Shown: positions 34,161 through 43,390, counted from the first letter of the stretch. The stretch is 64,000 nucleotides of DNA from Kordiimonas lipolytica (GCF_001550065.1 NZ_LRUB01000017.1:62001-126000); one strand, 5' to 3'. Numbers and translations are program-made. Notes: generated by a model from the letters alone, not told the origin.

Positions 34161-35717
34161 ATGGGCAATTTTTCACGGCGTCAGATTTTGCGGGGGGCTA
34201 GCCTTCTTGGCTTGGCGGCATTTTCGAAACCGCTCTTGGCTACGCCAGCATGGTTGACGGGTAAACCTCGTTTTGCCAGCTATCCCTTCACATTGGGCGT
34301 GGCATCGGGCGACCCGCTTCCCACGGGTTTTGTGATCTGGACACGGTTGGCCCCCAACCCGCTTGACGCGATGGCTGTGGGCGGCGACCCGGTCCCTGTG
34401 CGCTATGAAGTGGCTGTGGATGACCGGTTCAGGAAAGTGGTGCGACAGGGAAGCGCCATTGCTTACCCTGAAAATGCGCACGCGGTGCATGTGGATGTAA
34501 CGGGGCTGGAGCCGGGCAGGCCATACTTTTACCGCTTCATGGCGGGGGATGAGGTCAGCCCGGTGGGGCGGGGCCGCACCACGCCAGCCTTCATGGCACC
34601 AACAGACTGCTACCGTTTTGCTTTTGCCTCCTGCCAGAATTACACTGTCGGTTATTTCAAGGCATACCGCGATATGATCGCGCAGGATGTCGACCTGATC
34701 GTGCATCTGGGCGACTATATCTATGAGCACTCCTATGACCCGATATTGCGGCATGTGCCGACGATGCTGGCCCGATCGCTTGATGACTATCGCGCGCTGC
34801 ATGCGGCCTATAAGCTTGATACAGACCTGCAGGCCGCCCATGCCCATACAAGCTGGCTGCTGACATGGGATGATCATGAAGTCGCCAATGATTATGCCGC
34901 AGACCAGGATGCGCTTTATGAAGACCCGCGCACCTTCCTGATCCGAAGGGCGGCTGCCTATAAAGCCTATTTTGAGCATTTGCCGCTGCGCCGGGCAGCC
35001 ACGCCGGCAGGGCCCGATATGCATCTCTATCAGCGGGTCAATTTCGGTGACCTGATGGAAATCAGCATGCTGGATACGCGCCAGTACAGGTCAGACCAGC
35101 CGTGCCAGACACCGGAAGACGGGGGTTGGCAGCAGGTGAATTGCGCGGAGCGGTTTGACCCCAATCGCACTATTCTGGGCGAGGCCCAGGAAAAGTGGCT
35201 GGGCTGGGGGTATGGCCGGTCCGGGGCGAAGTGGAATGTGATGGCCCAGGGCATGCTGTTTTCCAAGCATGACTATCAGTTGGGCGAGGGCGAGCTGATT
35301 GGCAGCGAATATTGGGACGGCTATGTGGCCTCGCGCGACAAGGTGCTTGACCTGATCGAACAACGGCCCGTCTCAAACCCGATCATTATCGGCGGCGATG
35401 TGCATGCGTCCTACGTGTGTGACGTGAAGCAGGACTTCAGCGACCCGGCATCGAAAACACTGGCCAGTGAATTTGTCGCAACCTCGATTACAAGCGGCAA
35501 CAGCCATTGGCCGAAAAACGTCAGGTCCTTGCCGGAAAACCCGCATATCAAGCTCTATGAAGGCAGGCACCGTGGTTATACCCTGTGCGACCTGACAAAG
35601 GACACATTCACAGCCGACTTGCGCGTGGTTAACGATGTGCTGAAGCCGGACCTGGAGGCCAGCAGTTTCAAGCGATATGTGGTGGAAGACGGCGTGGCTG
35701 GCCCACAGGAAGCTTAA
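34161..35717 (+). CDS. phoD: Alkaline phosphatase/phosphodiesterase PhoD, Tat-exported
   Basis: The 518-residue enzyme has a twin-arginine signal (SRRQILRGASLLGLAAF, Arg6-Arg7). It therefore folds in the cytoplasm and is exported by Tat to the periplasm. An N-terminal Fn3-like PhoD domain (VASGDPLPTGFVIWTRL) precedes the metallophosphatase core, which shows FASCQNY, HLGDYIYEHSY, WDDHEVANDY and GGDVHASYVCD. These are the usual iron/calcium ligands. It releases phosphate from phosphomono- or diesters. A Pho box upstream ties it to the PhoR-PhoB response. It converges with the fructosamine-kinase gene, overlapping by four bases. Confidence 0.95.
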   Translation: MGNFSRRQILRGASLLGLAAFSKPLLATPAWLTGKPRFASYPFTLGVASGDPLPTGFVIWTRLAPNPLDAMAVGGDPVPVRYEVAVDDRFRKVVRQGSAIAYPENAHAVHVDVTGLEPGRPYFYRFMAGDEVSPVGRGRTTPAFMAPTDCYRFAFASCQNYTVGYFKAYRDMIAQDVDLIVHLGDYIYEHSYDPILRHVPTMLARSLDDYRALHAAYKLDTDLQAAHAHTSWLLTWDDHEVANDYAADQDALYEDPRTFLIRRAAAYKAYFEHLPLRRAATPAGPDMHLYQRVNFGDLMEISMLDTRQYRSDQPCQTPEDGGWQQVNCAERFDPNRTILGEAQEKWLGWGYGRSGAKWNVMAQGMLFSKHDYQLGEGELIGSEYWDGYVASRDKVLDLIEQRPVSNPIIIGGDVHASYVCDVKQDFSDPASKTLASEFVATSITSGNSHWPKNVRSLPENPHIKLYEGRHRGYTLCDLTKDTFTADLRVVNDVLKPDLEASSFKRYVVEDGVAGPQEA

Positions 35718-36586
35718 ACGCCGAAGCGCTCCAGAATGTTGGCTGTTTGGTGAACGTACCCGCCACCGAACAGCCGTACGTGGACCAGAAGCGGCCATAG
35801 CTGATAGAGCGCCGTGCGTTCTTCCATAAAGCCGGGCTCGATGGCGAAATGCGCGTGATAAGCATCGAAGAAAGCCGGGTCCATTCCGCCCATCAGCTGA
35901 ATGAAGGCCAGGTCCATTTCGCGGTGGCCATAGGATATGGCGGGGTCGATAAAGCCAGCGGCACGGTCACCATCAATCAGCATGTTCCCGGCCCACAGGT
36001 CACCATGCAGCAGGCTAGCGCCGGGGTCGGCAGGGATTAGGTCTGGCAGTTTGACGGCCAGCGCCTCAACCCTTTTCATGAAGGCTGCGTCAATGCGGCT
36101 GGTGTTGAGGCATGACCGCGCCATGGCCAAGAGGCGGTTGTCACGGAAAAAAGTGATCCAGTCTGCGCATAGCGTGTTCTTCTGCGGCAAGGGGCCGATC
36201 ACGGTGTCCGCCTTGAAGCCATAGGGCTTCTTGCCTGTGTCTATCACGCGGTGAAGTGCCGACACGTGCTTTGCCACATCCTCAGCCGCCGCGCGCGGGT
36301 CAATGATGCCCTTGTGGTCTATATGGCTGATCACCAATATGCCGGCTTCCTGGAACAACACGTCCGGTACCGGCAGATCGCTCGCGGCCCGAAGATGCTT
36401 CAGCATCATGGCTTCAAGCTTGGTGGTGTCACCCTGATCGGCGCGTGGGCGCTTGGCCACTACCTTGCGTCCGTCCCCCAGTGTCAGGCAGGAGACATCG
36501 GCGATGTCGCCGCCGCGCATGGGTTTTGAGGCCGTCACGGGGCTACCAAGTGCTTTCGCGAGTTTCTGTGCGAGCGGGGAAGCCAT
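35714..36586 (-). CDS. Fructosamine/ribulosamine kinase-family protein
   Basis: The 290-residue protein shows the aminoglycoside-phosphotransferase-like fold of the FN3K family. HGDLWAGNMLIDGD carries the catalytic aspartate and GFIDPAISYGHREMDLAF the metal-binding aspartate. FN3K-type kinases phosphorylate ketosamines on glycated protein lysines, making them labile so that the lysine is repaired. The bacterial enzymes prefer ribulosamines. The upstream gene, ending eight bases before this start, is a low-molecular-weight phosphatase, a known partner of this family. GCGGGGA before ATG 36586 supports the start. Confidence 0.9.
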   Translation of the reverse strand: MASPLAQKLAKALGSPVTASKPMRGGDIADVSCLTLGDGRKVVAKRPRADQGDTTKLEAMMLKHLRAASDLPVPDVLFQEAGILVISHIDHKGIIDPRAAAEDVAKHVSALHRVIDTGKKPYGFKADTVIGPLPQKNTLCADWITFFRDNRLLAMARSCLNTSRIDAAFMKRVEALAVKLPDLIPADPGASLLHGDLWAGNMLIDGDRAAGFIDPAISYGHREMDLAFIQLMGGMDPAFFDAYHAHFAIEPGFMEERTALYQLWPLLVHVRLFGGGYVHQTANILERFGV

Positions 36587-36593
36587 GGCGCGT

Positions 36594-37067
36594 CTAAAGG
36601 TGTCGCGCTTTGATGGCTTCAAGAAGGCCCGCGGCAGCTTCCGCTGCTGCCTCAAAGCACAGGTCGAACTGGTTCACTTCACCATAGTATGGGTCTGGCA
36701 TTTCTTCATAAGGGTGGTCGGGCGCGTAGCTCATGAACAGCTCGATCCGGCCCTGGTGTTCAGGTGCTGCGCGGTCCATCAGGTTCTGCAGGTTGTCGTG
36801 GTCCATCACCAGGATATGGTCGAAGGTGTGGAAGTCGTCGTCGCGCACCTGTCGTGCCCGCTGGCCGGAAATATCGATGCCGTTCTTTTTCGCGGTGGCC
36901 TGGGCGCGACGGTCGGGCGGGTTGCCAGCGTGATAGCTGATGGTGCCGGCGCTGTCGATTGTGATGCGGTCTGAAAGCCCCGCTTTGTCGACGGCAGCAC
37001 GGAACGCACCTTCCGCCATCGGGGACCGGCAGATGTTCCCCATGCAAACAAACAAAACTTTCACCAT
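36594..37067 (-). CDS. Low-molecular-weight phosphotyrosine-protein-phosphatase family
   Basis: The 157-residue protein has the P-loop VCMGNICRS with nucleophilic Cys8 and Arg14 (C-x5-R-S) and the general-acid loop MPDPYYG. LMW-PTPs may act on phosphotyrosine, but members next to fructosamine kinases are thought to dephosphorylate ribulosamine 5-phosphates, generating the kinase substrate. It is followed after seven bases by the kinase gene. It diverges from cobB across about 80 bases. Confidence 0.93.
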   Translation of the reverse strand: MVKVLFVCMGNICRSPMAEGAFRAAVDKAGLSDRITIDSAGTISYHAGNPPDRRAQATAKKNGIDISGQRARQVRDDDFHTFDHILVMDHDNLQNLMDRAAPEHQGRIELFMSYAPDHPYEEMPDPYYGEVNQFDLCFEAAAEAAAGLLEAIKARHL

Positions 37068-37149
37068 CTGGATTTGCTCCCGCGCCGCTTTTGCCTATAA
37101 GTATCCCTTGTTAACCAGTAGCGTATCTTGACGGGGAGAGAAAGAGCGC

Positions 37150-37863
37150 ATGGGGCCATACAGGGACATCGTCATACTGACCGGGGCGGGTGTTTCCGCC
37201 GAATCCGGCGTGCGCACCTTTCGCGACAATGACGGGCTGTGGGAAGAACACCGGGTGGAAGATGTGGCCACACCTGAAGCCTTCGCGCGTGACCCCAAGC
37301 TGGTGCAGCGCTTCTATAACCTTAGGCGCGCTCAGCTGCCTACTGTTCAGCCCAATGATGCTCACAAGGCCATCGCCCGTCTCCAAAAGGAGCTGGATGG
37401 CCGCGTGACGGTGGTGACCCAGAATGTCGATAACCTGCACGAGCGCGGCGGAGCAGAGGGTGTGATCCATATGCACGGCGAACTCTGCCGGGTCAGGTGC
37501 GTGCACTGCGGCATGCGCCATGATTGGACGACCGATTGCACGCAGGCAACACCCTGCCCATCATGTGGCGCTGCACCCGGACTTCGGCCCGACATCGTCT
37601 GGTTCGGCGAGATGCCATACCATATGGACCTGATTTATACGCGCCTCAGGGCCTGCGACCTGTTCATATCGGTTGGGACCAGCGGCAATGTCTATCCGGC
37701 GGCCGGCTTTGTGGCAGAGGTGCGGCGGATCGGGCACGCACATACAATTGAAGTCAACCTGGAGCCCAGCGCGGGCGTCAGCTATTTTGAAGAATGCCGC
37801 CACGGCATGGCAGGCGAACTGATGCCGCCCCTGGTGGATGAGTTATTGAAGAAGGGACAGTAA
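37150..37863 (+). CDS. cobB: NAD-dependent protein deacylase, sirtuin class III
   Basis: The 237-residue sirtuin has the NAD loop TGAGVSAESG (residues 11-20), TQNVDNLHERGG and catalytic His109 in IHMHGEL. Zinc cysteines 117/120 and 136/139 (CVHC, CPSC) follow. Tyr56 and Arg59 in RFYNLRR form the Yxx R pocket of SIRT5-like enzymes, so desuccinylation as well as deacetylation is expected. It starts an operon with phhB and a cupin gene, the next gene following one base after its stop. Confidence 0.95.
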   Translation: MGPYRDIVILTGAGVSAESGVRTFRDNDGLWEEHRVEDVATPEAFARDPKLVQRFYNLRRAQLPTVQPNDAHKAIARLQKELDGRVTVVTQNVDNLHERGGAEGVIHMHGELCRVRCVHCGMRHDWTTDCTQATPCPSCGAAPGLRPDIVWFGEMPYHMDLIYTRLRACDLFISVGTSGNVYPAAGFVAEVRRIGHAHTIEVNLEPSAGVSYFEECRHGMAGELMPPLVDELLKKGQ

Positions 37864-37864
37864 A

Positions 37865-38164
37865 ATGAGTGACAGACCAACAAAGATGACAGACGCCGAA
37901 CGCGATGCAGCCCTGGCTACAGTTTCCGGCTGGGTCTATGATGCGGATGAGAAAGCCATCAAGAAGACTTTTCAGTTTGCCGATTTTTCCGAAGCCTGGG
38001 GCTTCATGAATCGTGCTGCTCTTCTGGCCGAAAAAATGGACCATCACCCTGAATGGTTCAATGTCTATAACCGGGTTGAGGTGAAGATGACCACGCACGA
38101 CGCCGACGGTGTCACAACCCTTGATTTCCAGATGGCGACCGCGATGGATGGTTTCGCCGCTTAA
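37865..38164 (+). CDS. phhB: Pterin-4a-carbinolamine dehydratase
   Basis: The 99-residue protein has the family core FQFADFSEAWGFMNRAALLAEKM, then HHPEWFNVYNRVEVKMTTHDADGVT, which contains the catalytic EKMDHHPEW histidines. PhhB recycles pterin for phenylalanine hydroxylase. No hydroxylase gene is in the window, so an alternative role in pterin or molybdopterin metabolism is possible. It begins one base after the cobB stop. Confidence 0.94.
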   Translation: MSDRPTKMTDAERDAALATVSGWVYDADEKAIKKTFQFADFSEAWGFMNRAALLAEKMDHHPEWFNVYNRVEVKMTTHDADGVTTLDFQMATAMDGFAA

Positions 38165-38174
38165 GGAGACTGCC

Positions 38175-38588
38175 ATGAAAACCACGGCAATGGCCCTTGC
38201 GGTCAGCATGTTTGTTGCTGGACCTGCAATAGCGGGGGCGGATGTGAAGCTGAAGGGCACAGAAGACGTTCTGGGGAACAAGATCGGTTACCCGGAAGGG
38301 CAGGCAGAGATCACAGGTGTTGACGTGGTGCAGAAGCCCGGGGAATGCAACGGCTGGCATAGCCACCCGGTGCCCACCTTCGGGCTGGTGAAATCAGGGG
38401 AGCTGACCGTCACTTACGCCACGGGTGAGGTGAAGCTGTTCAAGGCCGGCGATATGCTGATCGAAGCGCAGCATGTCGCGCATGAGGGCTGCAATACAGG
38501 TAATGCGGACCTGGAAGTCCTGGTGTTTTACGCCGGGTCCAAAGGTGTGCCTAACACGAACATGCGCGAAGACGAACGACCGCAATAG
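38175..38588 (+). CDS. Periplasmic cupin-domain protein
   Basis: The 137-residue protein has a signal peptide (MKTTAMALAVSMFVAGPAIA) and a single cupin domain. WHSHPVPTFGLVKSGELTVTY provides the His-x-His and Glu ligands of motif 1, and FKAGDMLIEAQHVAHEG provides the histidine of motif 2. A bound metal is likely. The substrate is unknown. AAGGAGA precedes the ATG. It is the third gene of the cobB-phhB unit, starting ten bases after the phhB stop, but a link to deacylation is not evident. Confidence 0.87.
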   Translation: MKTTAMALAVSMFVAGPAIAGADVKLKGTEDVLGNKIGYPEGQAEITGVDVVQKPGECNGWHSHPVPTFGLVKSGELTVTYATGEVKLFKAGDMLIEAQHVAHEGCNTGNADLEVLVFYAGSKGVPNTNMREDERPQ

Positions 38589-38631
38589 CGGCTGGGACCC
38601 GGGGCTGGCCGAGCTTCACCCCCTTGGGTGG

Positions 38632-39072
38632 TCAGGCAGTCTTGGAAATGAAGTTGCTCACCAGCAAAATTTTGTCCGGTGTCTGGTGGTCGTTCGCAAG
38701 TGGCAGGAAAAGAAGCGTGGAGCGCAGGAAGGCCTTTTGCGGCCCGACATAGGGCACTTCGCGGAAAAGCGGTTCCTTGCTGGTGCGCACGGTGTCCAGA
38801 AATTCCCAAATCTTGCTGCCGGGGCCCTTGCCTTCCATCTCGCTCAGTTTCATGCCTGTATAGTCGCCGTGCGTATGGGCGCGAACTTCGGTGCCCACAA
38901 GGCGATAATGAAAGTCGAGCGGGTCATCAAGGATGTCAAAGATGACAACATGCGGCAGATATTTGCCGACAGTGCGCACGTCCAGATCTCTGCGCGCGGG
39001 CAAGCCGCCATGGTTGGCGTGCCAGTCTTTCCAATAGTCCAGCAATAGATTTTGTATGCGGGAAAGATCCAT
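38632..39072 (-). CDS. PAS-domain protein (alphaproteobacterial PAS_5 type)
   Basis: The 146-residue protein consists mostly of one PAS domain of the type common in Alphaproteobacteria, with LPARRDLDVRTVGKYLPHVVIFD, then FHYRLVGTEVRAHTHGDYTG and PYVGPQKAFLRSTLLFLPL. There is no output domain. Such proteins probably sense a small ligand and act through a partner; the partner is not apparent. I chose the ATG at 39072; a GTG one codon earlier is possible. Confidence 0.8.
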   Translation of the reverse strand: MDLSRIQNLLLDYWKDWHANHGGLPARRDLDVRTVGKYLPHVVIFDILDDPLDFHYRLVGTEVRAHTHGDYTGMKLSEMEGKGPGSKIWEFLDTVRTSKEPLFREVPYVGPQKAFLRSTLLFLPLANDHQTPDKILLVSNFISKTA

Positions 39073-39121
39073 CACAGAGGTCCAGCTTTGCTAAAATCGG
39101 GTCAGCCACCCATGGCTGACG

Positions 39122-40099
39122 TTACTCTTCCAGCCACGCTTTAACAAGGTTATGCGCAATTGCAAAGGGTGGCGGTACCAATCGGTAGGCGCTTTCACCT
39201 TTCTGGCTTGCACGGACATCGTCTTTAGAAATCCAGAGCGCTTCGGCGATCTCAGCCTCTTGAAGGCTGATTTCGCCTTCTTCCACCCAGGCTTCCACAC
39301 CGATCATCAGGGTCGATGGCCAGGGCCATGGCTGGCTGGTGACATAGCGCACGCTCACAGTCTTCAGGCCGACTTCCTCAAAAACTTCCCGCGCAACGGC
39401 TTCTTCCATACTTTCGCCCGGCTCCATGAAACCCGCGAGCGCAGAAAAATTGCCTTCGGGCCAGCCTTTGCCACGCCCCACAAGTGCCATGTCGCCGCGC
39501 CGCACCAGCATGATCACCACGGGGTCCGTGCGCGGAAAATGATGGGCGTGACAAGCCGGGCATTCACGTTCGTAGCCCGCTTTGATCAATTCGCTTTCCA
39601 CGCCGCATTTGGCGCAGAAACGGTGGCTTTCATGCCACATCAGCATGCTCTTGGCCTGCGCGACGATCCCCAGCGAAGGATGTGGTTCACCCACCGGATC
39701 GGTCAGTTTGTGAGCGACATTGCGGCCATCACGAAACTTGGCGCCCTGTGGCTCGAAAAATGGGGTGAAATCATCAGTTGTGCCATCAAGCAGGATGGCA
39801 TAACGGGGCGCACCCTCAGCGGTAAGGCCAAGAAAGATGGTGTTCTGTGCGGGCAGCAGGCGGATCGCAGAGGGTTTTTGCCAGGCGATGTCGCCGGCCG
39901 GTTCTGTCAAAATCCAATAGTCATTGCGCGGCAGGAAGCTGCTACTGTCCTCATCCCGCGCACCTTCCGCGGCGAACAGCACGACTCGGGCATCGTCCCG
40001 GTCCATGCAGGTGCCGAATATTTCCGGGTCTTCCCTCATGTGCTCGGCACGGTCAAGCGGATTGCCGGAAAAAGCGGTCGGTACGGGCGAAAGCGCCAT
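39122..40099 (-). CDS. nudC: NAD+ diphosphatase / NADH pyrophosphatase (RNA decapping Nudix)
   Basis: The 325-residue protein has an N-terminal NUDIX-like domain, a zinc ribbon (FCAKCG, ECPACHAHHFPR) and the Nudix box GFMEPGESMEEAVAREVFEEVG split over helix and loop. The NudC-specific SQPWPWPSTLM follows. NudC hydrolyses NADH and removes NAD caps from RNA. GGGAG lies six bases before ATG 40099; upstream in-frame codons are unlikely. It is divergent from the SRP RNA gene. Confidence 0.94.
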   Translation of the reverse strand: MALSPVPTAFSGNPLDRAEHMREDPEIFGTCMDRDDARVVLFAAEGARDEDSSSFLPRNDYWILTEPAGDIAWQKPSAIRLLPAQNTIFLGLTAEGAPRYAILLDGTTDDFTPFFEPQGAKFRDGRNVAHKLTDPVGEPHPSLGIVAQAKSMLMWHESHRFCAKCGVESELIKAGYERECPACHAHHFPRTDPVVIMLVRRGDMALVGRGKGWPEGNFSALAGFMEPGESMEEAVAREVFEEVGLKTVSVRYVTSQPWPWPSTLMIGVEAWVEEGEISLQEAEIAEALWISKDDVRASQKGESAYRLVPPPFAIAHNLVKAWLEE

Positions 40100-40185
40100 A
40101 AAAAGCTCCCAAATTAGACAACCCATTACCTAGGGCGGACACATTACTCTTGCAAGTCACTTCAAGAATCGCCATATACACCCCC

Positions 40186-40277
40186 GGGAGAGCCGGCGGA
40201 CATTCCGCTCGCCAACCCGGTCAGGTCCGAAAGGAAGCAGCCGTAACGAGTTAGGCATGGGTCGCATTGGCCCTCCC
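40186..40277 (+). ncRNA. ffs: Signal recognition particle RNA (4.5S-type)
   Basis: The conserved Ffh-binding hairpin lies at 40219-40242: GGTCAGGTCC, a GAAA tetraloop, then GGAAGCAGCC. GGGAGAGCC at the 5' end pairs with GGCCCTCCC at the 3' end, giving a roughly 92-base hairpin, normal for an alphaproteobacterial SRP RNA. A possible promoter (TTGCAA 40150-40155, TATACA 40175-40180) has a long 19-base spacing. The position directly before dnaX is a classic bacterial arrangement. The exact ends are approximate. Confidence 0.95.
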
Positions 40278-40416
40278 ACCCTTTCAGGGGATCAAGATGA
40301 ACGCGCAAGGAATTTGCGGGTTCATTTTTTTTGCCTGCAACACCCATGCTAAAGCCTTTTCCCCCGCTTCCAGACCTGCTAGTCATATGCCCTCAGTATT
40401 ACAGGGATGAGGCTTT

Positions 40417-42207
40417 ATGAGCGATAGCGCACCAAAGACTGAATATCAGGTTCTGGCCCGTAAATACCGGCCGTCGGATTTCGACAGCCTGATTGGGCAG
40501 GAAGCCATGGTGCGGACGCTTTCGAACGCCATCGATACAGGCCGCCTGGCGCACGCTTTCGTGCTGACGGGCGTTCGCGGTGTGGGTAAAACCACCACGG
40601 CGCGGATCATCGCCAAGGCGCTCAACTGTACAGCCCACGACGGCCCCACCATCAACCCATGCGGCAAATGCGAAAACTGTAAGTCCATTGCCGAATCGCG
40701 CCACGTTGACGTGCTCGAGATGGATGCCGCGTCGCGTACAGGCGTGGACGATATCCGCGAGATTATCGAAAGCGTGCGCTATGCGCCGGTGTCCGCGCGC
40801 TACAAGATTTACATCATCGACGAAGTGCACATGCTGTCGAAAAACGCCTTCAACGCACTTCTTAAGACGCTTGAAGAACCGCCTGAGCATGTGAAGTTCA
40901 TCTTCGCCACCACGGAGATCCGCAAGCTGCCTGTGACGGTTCTTTCCCGCTGTCAGCGCTTTGACCTGAAGCGGGTGGAAGCCGAAACGCTGATCGCGCA
41001 TCTGGCGAAGCTTGTGGAAAAGGAAGGCGCGAAGGCAGACGAGGGCGCGCTGAAGCTTATTGCGCGAGCCGCCGAAGGCTCGGTGCGTGACAGCCTGTCG
41101 CTTCTGGACCAAGCCATCGCCCACGGCGGTGGTGAGGTGTCGGAAAGCCAAGTCCGCGATATGCTTGGCCTCGCGGACCGCGCCCAGGTGCTGGACCTGT
41201 TTGAGCAGGTGATGAAAGGCGAGATCAAGGAAGCCCTTACCACGCTTAGGTCCCAGTATGACTCCGGCGCTGACCCGGCTGTTGTGCTGAATGACCTTCT
41301 GGAAGTTACCCACTGGCTGACCCGCCTCAAGGTGACGCCGGATACCGGCACAGATACTCTTGTTTCGGAAGCGGAACGAAAACAGGGTGGCGCCATGGCT
41401 GAAACGCTTGGCATGCCGCACCTGACCCGCGCGTGGCAGATGCTCTTGAAGGGTGTGGGCGAGGTGAAGGTTGCCCCAAGCCCGATTGCGGCGGCTGAGA
41501 TGGTTCTCATTCGACTGGCCTATGCTGCCAACCTTCCGGCCCCGGCCGACCTGGTGAAGCAATTGCAGAACGGTGGCGGTACGCCCGCGGCTGGTGGCGC
41601 TGCACCTGCCGGTGGTGGCGGACCAGGAGCAGGCAACGTGACCGCCATTGGCGGCCAGCAGGTCCAGGCCGGCGCGCAGGGCGGCCCAACGGCCAATATG
41701 CAGAGCGCGCAGGTTGTGGCGCTGAGGCAGGACCAGTCGGGCGACCACCCAATGCATCCGATGCCGGTTGATTTCGAGAAGCTGGTGGCGCTTTTTGAAG
41801 CCGAGCGCGAACCCACGCTTGCGGTCGTGCTGAAGGACCATGTGCGGCTGGTGGACTATAAGCCTGGTCGGGTCAGCTTCAACACCACGCGCCAGACACC
41901 GCCTGATTTTATCATGCGTACCAAACAGTGCCTGAAGGCCTGGACCGGCGTTGATTGGCAGATCACCATCACCAAAGAGGTGGAAGGTGACGACACGATC
42001 CGCACCAAGGAAATCCGCCGCGACAAGAAGCGTCGTGACGAAGCCATGGCGGAGCCGATAGTGAAGGCGCTGTTGTCGACCTTCCCAGACGCCGAATTGT
42101 TGGCCGTGCGCGACAGCCGCACTGAAGAAGAGCTTGAAGCCGATCTGGCGGATGACGCGATGGAAGGCATCAGTTTCGATGACGACGCCAGCGAATTCGA
42201 TTTTTAG
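40417..42207 (+). CDS. dnaX: DNA polymerase III subunit gamma/tau
   Basis: DnaX is the ATPase of the clamp loader that loads the beta clamp during replication. The 596-residue protein has YQVLARKYRPSDFDSLIGQ at the start and Walker A GVRGVGKT at residues 52-59. A zinc module CGKCENC, DEVHMLSKNAFNALLKTLEEPP and the sensor CQRFDLKR follow. A glycine/alanine-rich linker at about 370-420 separates the ATPase from the tau-like C-terminal domain. I saw no A-rich slippery sequence of the Escherichia coli kind, so a frameshifted gamma form is not predicted. Confidence 0.97.
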   Translation: MSDSAPKTEYQVLARKYRPSDFDSLIGQEAMVRTLSNAIDTGRLAHAFVLTGVRGVGKTTTARIIAKALNCTAHDGPTINPCGKCENCKSIAESRHVDVLEMDAASRTGVDDIREIIESVRYAPVSARYKIYIIDEVHMLSKNAFNALLKTLEEPPEHVKFIFATTEIRKLPVTVLSRCQRFDLKRVEAETLIAHLAKLVEKEGAKADEGALKLIARAAEGSVRDSLSLLDQAIAHGGGEVSESQVRDMLGLADRAQVLDLFEQVMKGEIKEALTTLRSQYDSGADPAVVLNDLLEVTHWLTRLKVTPDTGTDTLVSEAERKQGGAMAETLGMPHLTRAWQMLLKGVGEVKVAPSPIAAAEMVLIRLAYAANLPAPADLVKQLQNGGGTPAAGGAAPAGGGGPGAGNVTAIGGQQVQAGAQGGPTANMQSAQVVALRQDQSGDHPMHPMPVDFEKLVALFEAEREPTLAVVLKDHVRLVDYKPGRVSFNTTRQTPPDFIMRTKQCLKAWTGVDWQITITKEVEGDDTIRTKEIRRDKKRRDEAMAEPIVKALLSTFPDAELLAVRDSRTEEELEADLADDAMEGISFDDDASEFDF

Positions 42208-42329
42208 CGCACTATAGATGATAGCGACGAGTACAAGGCTCCGCCGTTGATGAAGGGCGGGCCGCAAGATAAGCGACGAGAACAGGACACGGTTGGGGAT
42301 GTCGCGCCAGCCGCAAGGAGCAAACAACA

Positions 42330-42653
42330 ATGAAAAATCTTTCCGAAATGCTAAAGAAAGCCCAGGAAATGCAGGCCCGGATGGGCGACATGCAGGCCGA
42401 ACTTGACCATGTTGAGGTCGAAGGCACGGCGGGCGCCGGCATGGTGAAAGTGGTGCTGACGGGCAAGGGCGATATGAAATCCGTGTCGCTCGACCCGTCG
42501 ATCTTCTCAAGTGAAGACAAGGAAGTGGTCGAGGACCTGATTGTCGCAGCGCACAACCAGGCCAAAACCAAAGTGGCTGACGCAGCGGCAGAGAAGATGA
42601 AAGACCTCACCGGCGGCCTGGACCTGCCACCCGGTTTCAAGATGCCTTTCTGA
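42330..42653 (+). CDS. Nucleoid-associated protein YbaB/EbfC
   Basis: The 107-residue protein has the family core [26 protein letters not shown], then [25 protein letters not shown]. YbaB/EbfC proteins are dimeric DNA-binding nucleoid proteins. The gene follows dnaX by about 120 bases, and the dnaX-ybaB-recR order is widely conserved; here recR is displaced 2.8 kb downstream by inserted genes. AAGGAG precedes the ATG. Confidence 0.95.
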   Translation: MKNLSEMLKKAQEMQARMGDMQAELDHVEVEGTAGAGMVKVVLTGKGDMKSVSLDPSIFSSEDKEVVEDLIVAAHNQAKTKVADAAAEKMKDLTGGLDLPPGFKMPF

Positions 42654-42670
42654 AAGTTGGATGTTACCCG

Positions 42671-43390
42671 ATGCAAATTAGCACAACGGCCGCCAAGACA
42701 CTTGAAGAGCGATATCAGTTGCGGTCTTCGGGGTTTCGTCTGACGGGGCCTCTCAAGTTTGAGCCTGAAGCCCGTATTTGGAACGCACGCCGTATCCAGT
42801 CGGTTCAGATCGGTAAATTCAGTTCAATAAGCCCGCAGGCAGTAGTGGTCAGGGTACGAATGGGGCGTTATTGCTCTATCGGGCACCAAGTGGAAATCGG
42901 GATGTCTCGTCATCCTGTGGGCTGGCTGACGACGTCCGCAGCTACTTACGCGCCGGAAAAAATCTCACCGAAATTGTCTCAAGAGAGTAATGATTTCGAC
43001 AGCAAGCCGGAAGATACCTTCATCGGGGACGATGTATGGATTGGTGCACATGTGTTGGTCCCTGGCGGGATTAAAATTGGCACAGGCGCCATCGTCGCTG
43101 CAGGGTCTGTGGTGACCAAAGATGTTCCCCCTTATGCCATAGTTGGCGGAAATCCAGCGCGAGTGATCAAATACCGGGTGGATGAAGAGTTGATTGAGCC
43201 GCTGCTTGAAAGCAAGTGGTGGGAATATGACGTCTTTAGCGCTGGCAAACGCGAGCAGATAGATTTCGAAAATCCAGCTGAGGCTCTGGAAACGATTGAA
43301 AAGTTGAAGCAGGCAGCCGAGCTTGAGCTATTGGAGCAGGTTTGGTTTCGCGTATATACCAAAGGTGAAAATCTTCACGTTGTGTCATGA
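42671..43390 (+). CDS. CatB-related hexapeptide-repeat O-acetyltransferase
   Basis: The 239-residue protein folds as a left-handed beta helix. It shows short I/V-G-x repeats ([47 protein letters not shown]), then [31 protein letters not shown], the typical end of CatB-type acetyltransferases. The catalytic histidine probably lies in GMSRHPVGW. It could act on a sugar, an antibiotic or a small alcohol. Its composition is more AT-rich than the flanking dnaX-recR genes, and it opens a cargo inserted between ybaB and recR. Confidence 0.87.
   Translation: MQISTTAAKTLEERYQLRSSGFRLTGPLKFEPEARIWNARRIQSVQIGKFSSISPQAVVVRVRMGRYCSIGHQVEIGMSRHPVGWLTTSAATYAPEKISPKLSQESNDFDSKPEDTFIGDDVWIGAHVLVPGGIKIGTGAIVAAGSVVTKDVPPYAIVGGNPARVIKYRVDEELIEPLLESKWWEYDVFSAGKREQIDFENPAEALETIEKLKQAAELELLEQVWFRVYTKGENLHVVS

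Noticed and set aside
40417..42207. Programmed frameshift in dnaX
   Set aside because: No A-AAA-AAG-type slippery sequence with a following stem was seen in the linker region.
40399..42510. A 703-codon open frame on the minus strand opposite dnaX
   Set aside because: It mirrors the dnaX coding sequence, has basic, domain-free translation and would also run antisense through ybaB's leader.
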